The notes under the pieces are model-generated. The model had not been told where the DNA came from, did no database searches, and saw only the letters and a program-made list of their open reading frames with translations. A stretch of DNA of 64,000 nt from Apium graveolens (lineage: Eukaryota > Streptophyta > Magnoliopsida > Apiales > Apiaceae), in the NCBI RefSeq assembly GCF_009905375.1, contig NC_133653.1, positions 64,391,414 to 64,455,413 of the forward strand. Reading direction: 5' to 3'. Shown one piece after another: positions 35,754-45,940 of this stretch (within the stretch, counting starts at the first letter, position 1; the number at the start of each line of letters is the position of its first letter). The translations under genes and the position numbers were made by a program.

Positions 35754-35966
35754 GGTGGATACTTTCAAATCCACCAGAAAGTTTTAAAAACTTGTGTTTT
35801 TATTACTTTGTGTTTTTGATTTATTTGACTTGTGATTCCGCACCTTGTAAATCAAAACACTTATATATATAGTTTGTGTTAGAACATTTTATAGTTCAAG
35901 AAAAGTTTACTAGAATTACATTCAACCCCCCTTCTGTAATTCTTGCTATATTGTTAGGGAATAACA
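35156..35966 (+). repeat. Element B 3' LTR, right piece
   Basis: Continues 22156-22395 and contains the second module array (about 35250-35335), the TATA box (about 35563-35571) and a longer TA microsatellite (about 35722-35750) than the 5' LTR has near 3740. It ends GGGAATAACA, followed by CATTA. Confidence 0.92.
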
Positions 35967-35971
35967 CATTA
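35967..35971 (+). other. Target-site duplication CATTA, right copy (element B)
   Basis: Matches 2930-2934. Confidence 0.93.
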
Positions 35972-37374
35972 TTGGAACAAAATGGGTGTTCAGGAACAAA
36001 ATGGATGAAAATGGTATAGTTACCAAAAACAAAGCAAGGTTGGTTGCAAAAGGCTACTCACAAGAAGAAGGGATTGATTATGATGAAACTTTTGCTCCTG
36101 TTGCAAGGCTTGAAACTATAAGAATTTTTCTAGCATTTGTTGCACATTCAAATTTTAAAGTGTATCAAATGGATGTCAAAAGTGCCTTTCTGAATGGTGA
36201 GCTAGAAGAAGAAGTTTATGTGCAATAGCCTCCTGGCTTTGAGGATCCAAAATTTCCAAATTTTTTGTATAAGTTACTCAAGGCTCTATATGGACTAAAA
36301 CAGGAACCTAGAGCTTGGTATGACACACTATCAGATTTCCTATTGAAGCATGGTTTTACTAGAGGAACCATAGACAAGACACTCTTCTACAAGAAACATG
36401 GTGAAGATATGATCCTAGTTCAGATCTATGTGGATGATATCATCTTTGGTTCTACTAATGAGAAGTTGTGCCAAAGATTCTCCAAGCTTATGCAAAGTGA
36501 ATATGAAATGAGTATGATGGGGGAACTGAGTTATTTCCTTAGACTTCAAGTCAGTCAAAGAAGTGATGGTATCTTCATCAGCCAAACTAAATATGTCAAG
36601 GATCTTTTGAAGAAGTTTGAAATGGTTGATTGTTCACCTGCATCTACACCTATGTCTACTGCAACAAAGTTGGATGAAGATAAAAAGGGTAAGAGTGTAG
36701 ATATCTCAAGCTACAGAGGAATGATTTGATCATTACTTTACTTAACAGCAAGTAGACCAGACATCATGTTTGCAACATGTCTATGTGCAAGATTTCAAGC
36801 CAATCCAAAAGAATCACATTTGATGGCTGTAAAGAGGATTTCCAGGTACTTGATGGGGACTCCTAACTTGGGATTATGGTATCCTAAAGGAACTGGTTTT
36901 GAAGCTGTTGGTTACACAGGTACAGATTTTGCTGGATCCAGGGTTGACAAAAAGAGTACCAGTGGAAGCTGTCAGTTTCTTGGACAAAGACTTGTATCAT
37001 GGTATAGCAAGAAACAACAATCTGTATCAACTTCTACAGCTGAAGTTGAATACATAGTTGCAGGAAGTTGTTGTGCTCAAGTGCTTTGGTTTAGAAATCA
37101 GCTAATGGATTATGGAATAGTATTACACAAAATTCCTATCATGTGTGACAATATTAGTGCTATATTTATAGTAGCTAATCCAGTTATTCATTATAGGACA
37201 AATCACATTGATGTGAGGTGTTATTTCATTAGAGAACATGCTACTAATGGTACCATTGAGCTCATTTTTGTACCAACAGAAAAACAACTAGCTGACATTT
37301 TTACTAAACCTTTGGATGTAGCAACTTTCACTAGACTTGTAAGTGAAATTGGAATGCTCAATTCTTCATCCTAA
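35972..37374 (+). pseudogene. Element A pol, second part: RT and RNase H (broken)
   Basis: Resumes the RT that was cut at 2934. The catalytic motifs are present: [11 protein letters not shown] (about 36166) and YVDDIIFGS (about 36426). RNase H starts near 36730. Stops: TAG at 36226 in a glutamine position and TGA at 36727 next to the SLLYL motif. In RNase H the usual GYSDADY reads GYTGTDF (about 36910), so a catalytic aspartate is lost, and STAEAEY reads STAEVEY. The end is LADIFTKPL (about 37290) and a TAA at 37372. Confidence 0.87.
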
Positions 37375-38141
37375 GGCAAGAACTCAGCTAATGTTTTGCA
37401 GCAGATTGATCTCCATTAAATCAAAATTAATTTGATTAAATTGGAAATTAACTGAAATATTAATTATAAATATTTCAGAAATCTCTGCATATTTATTTTT
37501 CAAATTCAATTAACTTGGAATTTTTCAAATTCTAAGTAAACTTCTTAATTGTTAAATTAAATTCTTGATATGTAAAATTAACTCAAGGCAGAATTACAGT
37601 AACCAAAAGTATTTAGAACTGAGTTCTCGATAAGTAGATTGACTTCTCGATAAGTCATTTTTGGACTTCTCGAGTGAGTCCTCGATAAGTCAAATTACTG
37701 ACTTCTCGAGTGACTTCTCGATAGGCATGAGATGACTTATCGATAAGTCCTTGTAGAGTTCTCTAGTAGTATTCATTCACAGAGTTCTCTACAAGTACAA
37801 CTTTTGACTTATCAATAACTCAGAACTAAGATAATTTAATTTGATAAATTATTTTGGTAAAATACTTTTGGAAAATTTATTCTAATTTTATTTTGAATTT
37901 ATTCAAATAAAAGTTAGAATTATTTCAGTCCACTTTTTGGACAAACTGAGTATTTATCAGACATTTTGATAAGTCAAGTTTGAGTTCTCTATAAGAGTAA
38001 TTTAAATGACTTCTCGATATGTACTACACTTCTCTAAATGACTTCTCGATAGACAACTCCAAATGCCTATTTTTTAGTTCTCGACAAGTCATCTACTTTT
38101 ACTATAAATACCCAGACTTCTCGAACATTTTAACTTGAAAT
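37375..38141 (+). promoter_or_regulatory. Element A spacer after pol, with CTCGATAAGTC module cluster
   Basis: Non-coding. About ten copies of a module close to CTCGATAAGTC or its reverse occur at 37620-37770 and 37975-38125. A TATAAATA sequence lies at 38103. This spacer has the same position as the module cluster of B (9015-9395) but a different main module. The same module also occurs in the A LTR (48290-48800). The insertion of E at 38142 cuts the spacer from ORF3. Confidence 0.6.
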
Positions 38142-39794
38142 TGAAAGGAATATGTCCTAAGTCCAATCATGTATGAGGATTTAGGAATAACTTTTATGTA
38201 ACCTGTTTTGATTTCATGGATATTAATAAAAGACTTGTTTTGTTTTTATTACGGGCTCTATCTATTTAAGTGTTTAAATAAGATATACCATAGTTTAGAG
38301 TAAAGCTTTTATGGATTATGATGAGATCATAATAGTGAGACCTAAAAGATGATAACTTTAAACTTAAATAGTTCCTGGTCATAGGATTACTAACTGGTAA
38401 TTAATAATCCGCAAAGATCGGTACATACTATGCTTGCTTCATTTTGAAGGATGTCTGTTCTCATAGATATTTGTGTGGTGACACTATAGCTAGTATGTAG
38501 GTGCTTATTATAGAATAAGTTCACTGAACATGACTCGCACAGCTGAACAACTGATGGAGTTCACTCACGTGTCAGCAGTTGTTCACATAGTGATAGTTGT
38601 ACAAGTATCCTTAGACTTGAGGTCATCATAGTCATCTTGTGTACACTGAACTATGCTTTGGTTTAGTTCTTAGTCTCCAGGGATAATTATTAGGGCTCTA
38701 CTGGGTATAGGAATTTGTACACGAAGATAGTGTATGATCAATAAAGGATCTACCCCTTCCAGTGAAGGAAGCGAATGTTCAAGGCTGATCCACTTATGCT
38801 AGTTCAGGAATCTCTGGCCAGAGTAAATGAAATTAGAAAGGAGTTTCTAATTTGCATAGAACTAAGCATAGTAAATGGTAAGCAAGTGATTAAATTAGAT
38901 AGGCTTAATACGAGATCCATGCCTTGTATTTAATCAGGACATTGTAGGGTAGAAGGAGTTTATTGTACGGTAATTATTCACTGAATAGGTTCTTGGTATT
39001 CTAAGCAGTGAATTCATATTATCCGGATAGTCGCGATATGTTGAGAAGTATCCCTCACGATGTAGAATAAATGTGATTAATTAATTAATCATATTTAATA
39101 AATTAGAGAATTTATATAAATAATGATAAAATAGTTTTATTATTATTTATTTCTACTACCGGCTTAATATTGAACCTACAGGGTCACACCATAAAAAGAG
39201 AATGATTTAATGGTGGAGGAATTAATTAATAATGGCTAATAATTATTTATTTGTGAAATAAATAATTAATTGGCAAATTTAATAATTGATTAAATGAGAT
39301 TTAATTGATTATAAATTAATTAAAAAAAGTTCTTAATATTATTAATTAAGGATTTAATTTTTTGGAAATTAAATCAAGAGAGAGAATTATTTCTAAAGTG
39401 TTTAGAAAAAGGATTAATAATTAAAAGGTGTTTTAATTATTAATGAGAATAATAAATGGGATAATAATAATAATATTTATGGAAAAATTTCAGCGGAAAA
39501 TTTTGCCTATAAATATACTATTATAAACCCTATTTTTATTCTAACCCCAAAATTTTATAAAACCTAATTCTCTCCACCTCCTCCTCCTCCTTAACGTTGT
39601 TTTCTTGGTGGATACCGGTGGAGTGCTTCACGTTTGAGGAGCAGCTGCTAAGGATCTCCGATCGTTGCTTTTGGATCGCATATTAAAGGTTAGTAATCGA
39701 TCCCTATGTTTTAATCACGATTTATATGCTTTTATTTGGATTTTATATGTGTAAAAGTGTTTTACCATGCCTCCGCTGCCATTAAAATCCAACA
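38142..39794 (+). repeat. Element E 5' LTR (1653 bp)
   Basis: TGAAAGGAATATG to AATCCAACA. It has AT-rich stretches near 39080-39480, a TATA-like site (TATAAATATA, about 39508-39520) and a CTCC-rich stretch near 39575. From 38511 on it pairs with 44050-45336. Confidence 0.88.
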
Positions 39795-39795
39795 T

Positions 39796-39807
39796 TGGTA
39801 TCAGAGC
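39796..39807 (+). promoter_or_regulatory. Element E primer-binding site for tRNA-iMet
   Basis: TGGTATCAGAGC starts one base after the LTR end. Confidence 0.9.
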
Positions 39808-41638
39808 ATAGGTTGTATGCATATAGATCTGTGGTAAAAATTTCAGAATTTTATGTGCTTGTATGAATTATTTATGATTTTTACAAGTTATATTATGGAT
39901 TAATTTTGTCTGATGAGAAATCATTTCTCAGAATAATTTTGAATGTTGATCTGGGTTCTACAAGTGTTGTAGATCGTCTGGGTATTTTTTTCATAATTTT
40001 ATGATGTATAGATTATTTATTATGAATTTTTGAAGTTGTTGCAATTAAAATTCATAATTAAATAAGTAAATATATGTATATATAGTATATATATATATAT
40101 ATGTTTGTTTTGTTGGCTGCTAAAGAGAGCAGTCTTCTGTGATGTTACTGTTGTGGTTTCTGTACTGTGATGCACGGAGTAAGAAAGAAGACAGACACGG
40201 CAGAGGATGTCAGGTGCGGCTGCTGCAGGCGTGTGCGGCGCATTCACGGGAATGTGTTACACCCTGTCGCGCATTCATGGAATGCGTTACACCTTTTAAT
40301 GGCTTAAAAGGGTTGTAACGCATCACCGGAATGCGTTACAGAGCTAGTAACGCGTTCCTGTAATGCGTTACAGCCCGTCTCTTATTTTTAAATTTGATTT
40401 CTGGGAGTTTCGTAACTCCGTTTTAGGCGTGCAATATATCGTTGGATTCGTTTTTCCGAGACGGATCTAATGGAGTGATCAAATTTTAGTTTATATAAAA
40501 GTTTTGAACTGTTTATATTTCCGAAAGTGTTTTAAAGCTGTTTTTAACTGTTTTAACTGCTTTTAAATGCTTCATGTGATACATAGAGATGTATAATGCT
40601 TAGAACAATATGCTAGATGATGTAACATGCCTACCTTGATGTTTATTCATGTTGATATATGTGATATATGCTTAGTTTATCATGCGATGATAGATTTAGG
40701 TGAACTTAAATGAACATAAGGCGTTTGTTAGACAACCTAGTATAGTGAAATTGTTTCATAACCTTAATAACAATATTATGAATACAATCATGAGATTCTT
40801 GTGTTTATGAAACACGTAATTGAATATGAATTTTCGATATGAGAGAAAGGATGTTTCTGTCAACAACAGATTTCTATCTGTAAGAAAGGGTTATTAAGTG
40901 ACGCCTCTTGACAATGCTCCACCCGATCTGGGAATTATCTGATTATTGATTATTGATTTGAAATATTTAATTTTAAAGGAAGAATCTCTTTATAATATGA
41001 TTATGATTGTAACGTAATATAATCCCTCTAAAATTAAATAATATCAAGTAGTAATTGGCCAATGACACAACGGGCTTGTGTCGGTCATAGCCTTCCAACA
41101 TGATAGAAAGTAGTTCTTATTTTTAAATCATTGTCGGTTCGTGCTACAGCTGAGGGCTTTGATTTCGAAATAAGAAATACTTGTCTATTACATAGAGATG
41201 TGTACATTGAATAAGAATCTAAAGGTCGGTACGTGCCACAGCCGTGGGCCTTTGGAGACTGATTCAAATGTACGGAATGTTGGGTTAGACTTGACTTAGA
41301 ATATTGAGTTTGTCATGCCACAACCGTGACTCAATTATTCAAGAGGCTAAAGTTTGATTAGGGAATAACATAAGATGTAATTGACAAGATTTGTCTGCCT
41401 ATTGAACATTACATGGCGGTTCGTGCTACAGCCGGGGTTGTGTAATGGAATGTAGGATCCCTATTCCCGCTATCATTATGAATGCTTAATTTTTTCACGT
41501 AGGGGGTTGAATAAATTAGATAAACTAGTGGGAGCCACTTATGAATAAAGACCCGATTCATATAGTGTTTTAAAATGAAATCGAATATTTGCTAAGTGTT
41601 GTTATGTGTTTATCATTTACAGATTTACAATATACATT
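39808..41638 (+). other. Element E long untranslated leader with hairpin arrays
   Basis: 1.8 kb without a supported ORF. It contains a cluster of GCGTTACA repeats in both orientations (40245-40375), including a perfect 10-bp hairpin (40314-40323 with 40331-40340). A TA-rich block lies at 40070-40102. A series of stem-loops with related loops fills 40960-41450 (described separately). Confidence 0.65.
41055..41447 (+). repeat. Serial stem-loops with a shared loop in the E leader
   Basis: Stems seen: 41116-41130 with 41160-41174 (13 of 15 pairs), 41202-41225 with 41249-41273 (long, imperfect), 41299-41309 with 41329-41340, and 41407-41413 with 41441-41447. A weaker one spans 41074-41090. The stems have unrelated sequences, but the loops share CGGTWCGTGCYACAGCCG or a close variant. 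As RNA this would be a row of similar loops before gag. Function is unknown; packaging or translation control are guesses. Confidence 0.6.
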
Positions 41639-42920
41639 ATGTCTTTTGCACTATCACTCAGGAGCATACTGGATGCTCACAAATTTACTGGTCCTAATTA
41701 TGCTGACTGGCTTCGAAACTTGAGAATTGTTCTCAGGATTGAGAAGCTGGAATACGTGATTGACTCACCTAAGCCTACTGAACCTGCTAATAATGCACAT
41801 AATGATGAACATGTTGTGTATCGTAAATGGGTAGATGATGCAAATGTTGCTCAATGTATCATGCTAGCTTCCATGAACATTGAGCTACAGAAGCAACATG
41901 AGCATATGGATGCTCACACTATCCTCATGCATCTACAAGAGTTGTATGATGTGGCAGGGAGGACAGCTCGATATGAGATATCGAAGGAGCTGTTCGGTTG
42001 TAGGATGTCTGAGGGATCATCTGTGAATGACCATGTACTTAAGACGATCAATTTGATTGAACGTCTTGGATAACTTGGTTTTGCCATGGATGGGGAGCTG
42101 AGCCAAGACCTGGTCTTGCAATCGCTTCTGAGTTCGTTCTCGCAGTTTGTTGTGAACTTTCACATGAATAAGTTGGATGTCAGCCTGCCTGAACTCCACA
42201 ACATGTTGAAGACTGCGGAATCGAATTTTCCCCCTGAGAAAAGTTCTGTTCTTCTAATTGGTGAAGGTTCCAATCCTAAGAAAAGGAAGAGGAACCCTTC
42301 CAAGAAGAAGAAAGTAGGTGAAAAAAAGCCGGTTCCACCAAAAGCTGAAGACCCCAAGAGCAAAGTTGTTTGCTTTCACTGTAACAAGGTGGGGCACTGG
42401 AAGAGGAACTGCAAAGTTTACCTTGCAGAATTGAAGAAGAAGAAGGGTAGTGAGACTACCGCTTCTGATTCAGGTATGTTCATGATAGAAGTGAATATGT
42501 CATTAAATCAAATTTCTACTTGGGTATTAGATACCGCCTGTGGTTCTCATATCTGCAATTTGTTGCAGGGACTAAGGAGAAGTAGGACTCTTGAGGAAGA
42601 GGAGGTGATTCTACTGATGGGAAATGGAGCAAGAGTTGTTGCTGAAGATGTAGAATCATTTCATTTACATATGCCTACGGGCAAGACTATTGTTTTAAAT
42701 AATTGTTATTTTGTTCCCTCGATTGTGAGGAATATTATTCCCATGTTAGACTTGGCTGGATTTTCATTTATTATTGAGAATAATGAATGTTCTATTCTTA
42801 GAGATAATATTCTTTATAGACGTGGTACTTTAAATAATGGTCTGTATAAATATGACATAATTTACTTCAGATTGAACAAACTAATAAAAGAAAAGGGATG
42901 ATGAAAATCTCACTTCATTG
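41639..42920 (+). pseudogene. Element E gag and protease (broken)
   Basis: ATG at 41639 (MSFALSLRSILDAHKFTG), the copia gag type with GPNYADWLRNLRIVL. A TAA at 42071 interrupts the frame; the same frame then continues to 42901. A zinc knuckle (CFHCNKVGHWKRNC) is at about 42370-42411. The protease active site reads LDTACGSH (about 42528), where DTG or DSG is expected, so the glycine of the catalytic triad is replaced. The frame ends near 42901, close to the deletion that removed the integrase zinc finger. Confidence 0.85.
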
Positions 42921-44049
42921 TGGCACTGCAGTCTCCATTTAGTAGACATGGAGAGAGGGCTGCAAATTTGCTAGGAATGGTACACACAGATGTATGTGGA
43001 CCAATGTCTACGCAAGCCATGGGTGGATTTTCATACTTCATTACTTTCATGGATAATAGATCTAGATTCGGATATATGTTTGATGAAACACAAGTCTGAA
43101 GCCTTTAAAAAGTTCAAAGAGTATAAGTATGAAGTGGAGAAATAAACCAAACACAGTATTATAACTCTTCGATCAGATCGAGGTGGTGAATACTTGAATG
43201 GAGAGTTTCTAGATTATCTCAAAGAAAATGGTATAGTCTCCCAGTGGACTCCTCCGTATACTCCACAGTTGAATGGGGTATCTGAAAGGAGAAATCGAAC
43301 TCTGTTAGACATGGTTCGGTCCATGATGAGCTATGTGAATCTTCCAGTATTTCTATGGGGTTACGCATTGGAAACCTCAGCATATTTACTGAATAAGGTG
43401 CCTTCCAAATCTGTTCCTCAAACTTCATATGAGATATGGAAAGAAAGGAAACCGAGTCTTAAACACGTTAATATTTGGGGATGTCCAGCTTATGTCAAGA
43501 AAGTTGATCCATATAAGCTGGAATCTCGATCCGTAAAATGTAGTTTTGTGGGATATCCTAAAGAGACTTTAGGGTATTATTTTTACACCGATCATCGGGT
43601 GTTTGTCTCCAGACATGCTACCTTCTTGGAAAAGGAGTTTATCCTTGAAGGAAACAGTGGGAGAAAAATTTGAACTTGATGAAGTTCAAGAAGCACAAAC
43701 TACTACGGATCAAATGGAAACACCTGTTCTGATTGAACAACCTTTTGTGGAACAGCCCATTCATAGAACAGGGAGAGTGTCTCGCCAACCTGAGAGGTAA
43801 TATGGCCTTGTCATTAAGAATGACAATGAGTTGTCGATCATTGATGATGACGACCCTGTGACCTATAATGAGGCTATGAGTAGTGTTGACTCAGAGAAAT
43901 GGCATAGTGCCGTGAAATCCGAAAAGGAATCTATGTATACGGTATACGAAAGAATGATTAGAGCAGATGGCCAAGTGGAGACCTATAAGGCCAGGCTTGT
44001 GGCAAAAGGATTCAAATAAAGGCAATGAATTGACTTTGATGAAACCTTT
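42921..44049 (+). pseudogene. Element E integrase and RT start (deleted at both ends)
   Basis: After LWHC at about 42920 the sequence jumps to the segment just before the integrase core, so the remaining HHCC finger is missing. The core keeps the aspartate of HTDVCGP (about 42988), the second of RSDRGGEY (about 43175) and the glutamate of GVSERRN (about 43285). A frameshift lies near 43090, a stop at 43144 and a stop at 43671. The linker and RT start follow (ARLVAKGF, about 43990) with a stop near 44017. Coding ends at the DETF-like position at 44049, where the 3' LTR begins abruptly. Confidence 0.83.
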
Positions 44050-45336
44050 TAGAATAAGTTCACTGAACATGACTCGCACAGCTGAACAACTGATGGAGTT
44101 CACTCACGTGTCAGCAGTTGTTCACATAGTGATAGTTGTACAAGTATCCTTAGACTTGAGGTCATCATAGTCATCTTGTGTACACTGAACTATGCTTTGG
44201 TTTAGTTCTTAGTCTCCAGGGACAATTATTAGGGCTCTACTGGGTATAGAAATTTGTACACGAAGATAGTATATGATCAATAAAGGATCTACCCCTTCCA
44301 GTGAAGGAAGCGAATATTCAAGGCTGATCCACTTATGCTATTTCAGGAATCTCTGGCCAGAGTAAATGAAATTAGAAAGGAGTTTCTAATTTGCATAGAA
44401 CTAAGCATAGTAAATGTTAAGCAAGTGATTAAATTAGATAGGCTTGACACGAGATCCATGCCTTGTATTTAATCAGGACATTGTACGGTAGAAGGAGTTT
44501 ATTGTACGGTAACTATTCACTGAATAGGTTCTTGGTATTCTAAGCAGTGAATTCATATTATCCGGATAGTCGCGATATGCTGAGAAGTATCCCTCACTAT
44601 GTAGAATAAATGTGATTAATTAATTAATCATATTTAATAAATTAGAGAATTTATATAAATAATGATAAAATAGTTTTATTATTATTTATTTCTACTACCG
44701 GCTTAATATTGAACCTACAGGGTCACACCATAAAAAGAGAATGATTTAATGGTGGAGGAATTAATTAATAATGGCTAATAATTATTTATTTGTGAAATAA
44801 ATAATTAATTGGCAAATTTAATAATTGATTAAATGAGATTTAATTGATTATAAATTAATTAAGAAAAGTTCTTAATATTATTAATTAAGGATTTAATTTT
44901 TTGGAAATTAAATCAAGAGAGAGAATTATTTCTAAAGTGTTTAGAAAAAGGATTAATAATTAAAAGGTGTTTTAATTATTAATGAGAATAATAAATGGGA
45001 TAATAATAATAATAATATTTATGGGAAAATTTCAGCTGAAAATTTTGCCTATAAATATACTATTATAAACCCTATTTTTATTTTAACCCCAAAATTTTAT
45101 AAAACCTAATTCTCTCTACCTCCTCCTCCTCCTTAACGTCGTTTTCTTGGTGGATACCGGTGGAGTGCTTCACGTTTGAGGAGCAGCTGCTAAGGATCTC
45201 CGATCGTTGCTTTTGGATCGTATATTAAAGGTTAGTAATCGATCCCTATGTTTTAATAACGATTTATATGCTTTTATTTGAATTTTATATGTGTAAAAGT
45301 GTTTTACCATGTCTCCGCTGCCATTAAAATCCAACA
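44050..45336 (+). repeat. Element E 3' LTR, 5'-truncated (1287 bp)
   Basis: Matches 38511-39794 of the 5' LTR; the first 369 bp are missing and replaced by RT sequence. It ends AATCCAACA and is followed by GGAAT. A TAA-repeat difference near 45001-45015 accounts for the 3-bp length difference. Confidence 0.9.
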
Positions 45337-45341
45337 GGAAT

Positions 45342-45842
45342 TTCTCAAAATTCCAAGTAAACTAAATATTTATTAATTCATATCCTCAATATATGAAGTT
45401 GATAAATAACAGATCAAAAGAAGCAAAAAGTATGAAAAACTGAAATAGTTTAATTCCTAAATTATGTTCAGCAAAATACTTTTGACATACTTTGTCTATA
45501 AGTTCTCTAACTTATTGCCATATTTACATGCTTATGTGATTTTTTTTTGTGGAAATATGTTAGTTTAATATAAGTAGACTAGTACATTATTTGTGATATT
45601 TTGAGTATCCTGTTAGTGGTTAATTTATTTGACTGAATGTTGATAGGAGGAGGTATTTTTGTTTAGGGGGTACTTGTTTATTTGCATGGGGAATAGTTAA
45701 CCTATAAAGTGGACTAAGATTCTTGAGTACTTGCATGGGGAATAGTAACTAGTCATTTCTAAATGTCAAGTATGCTTATGTGATTATTACTCTTATTATC
45801 CGGGCAACTCAAGAGTCTATTGGTTTCTATCTTTACTCCCTC
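45342..45842 (+). other. Element A spacer, right of E
   Basis: AT-rich non-coding sequence that continues the post-pol spacer of A. TTGCATGGGGAATAGT occurs twice (near 45682 and 45731). No ORF is supported. Confidence 0.55.
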
Positions 45843-45849
45843 TATAAAT
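45843..45849 (+). promoter_or_regulatory. Internal TATA box upstream of element A ORF3
   Basis: TATAAAT lies 98 bp before the ATG at 45941, followed by a C/T-rich leader. It is the counterpart of 9396 in B and 14799 in C. Confidence 0.5.
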
Positions 45850-45940
45850 TAAAAACGCTTCCCTCTTTATCATTCATCACCACTTTCTTTTTCATAAACT
45901 ATCTTAGCCTCAAAACTCACTTATTGTTCATTTTGCTCTT

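Larger units (their letters stand above)
2935..35966 (+). mobile_element. Element B: sirevirus-type Ty1/copia retrotransposon containing nested C and F
   Basis: Flanked by CATTA on both sides. After removing C (12791-20669) and F (22396-35150) with one duplication copy each, B is about 12.4 kb: 5' LTR 2935-3971, primer site 3974, gag 4032, pol to 9014, spacer with module cluster, internal TATA box 9396, third ORF 9516-21948, polypurine tract 22147-22154, 3' LTR from 22156. The long third ORF explains the large size. It cannot move by itself: protease is deleted, RT lacks a catalytic motif, and several frames are broken. Confidence 0.92.
38142..45336 (+). mobile_element. Element E: Ty1/copia (TNT1/Angela-like) retrotransposon, deleted
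   Basis: 7195 bp. 5' LTR 38142-39794, primer site 39796, long leader with hairpins, gag-pol 41639-44049, truncated 3' LTR 44050-45336. Flanks are GAAAT (38137-38141) and GGAAT (45337-45341), a 5-bp duplication with one later change. Gag with one zinc knuckle and no third ORF set it apart from A to D. The LTRs differ by roughly twenty substitutions over 1.28 kb by eye count, so it is younger than A. Confidence 0.88.

Noticed and set aside
38103..38110. TATAAATA as the ORF3 promoter of element A
   Set aside because: The TATA at 45843 fits the spacing to the ATG seen in B and C better. The one at 38103 is kept only as a possible extra site, since E now separates it from ORF3.
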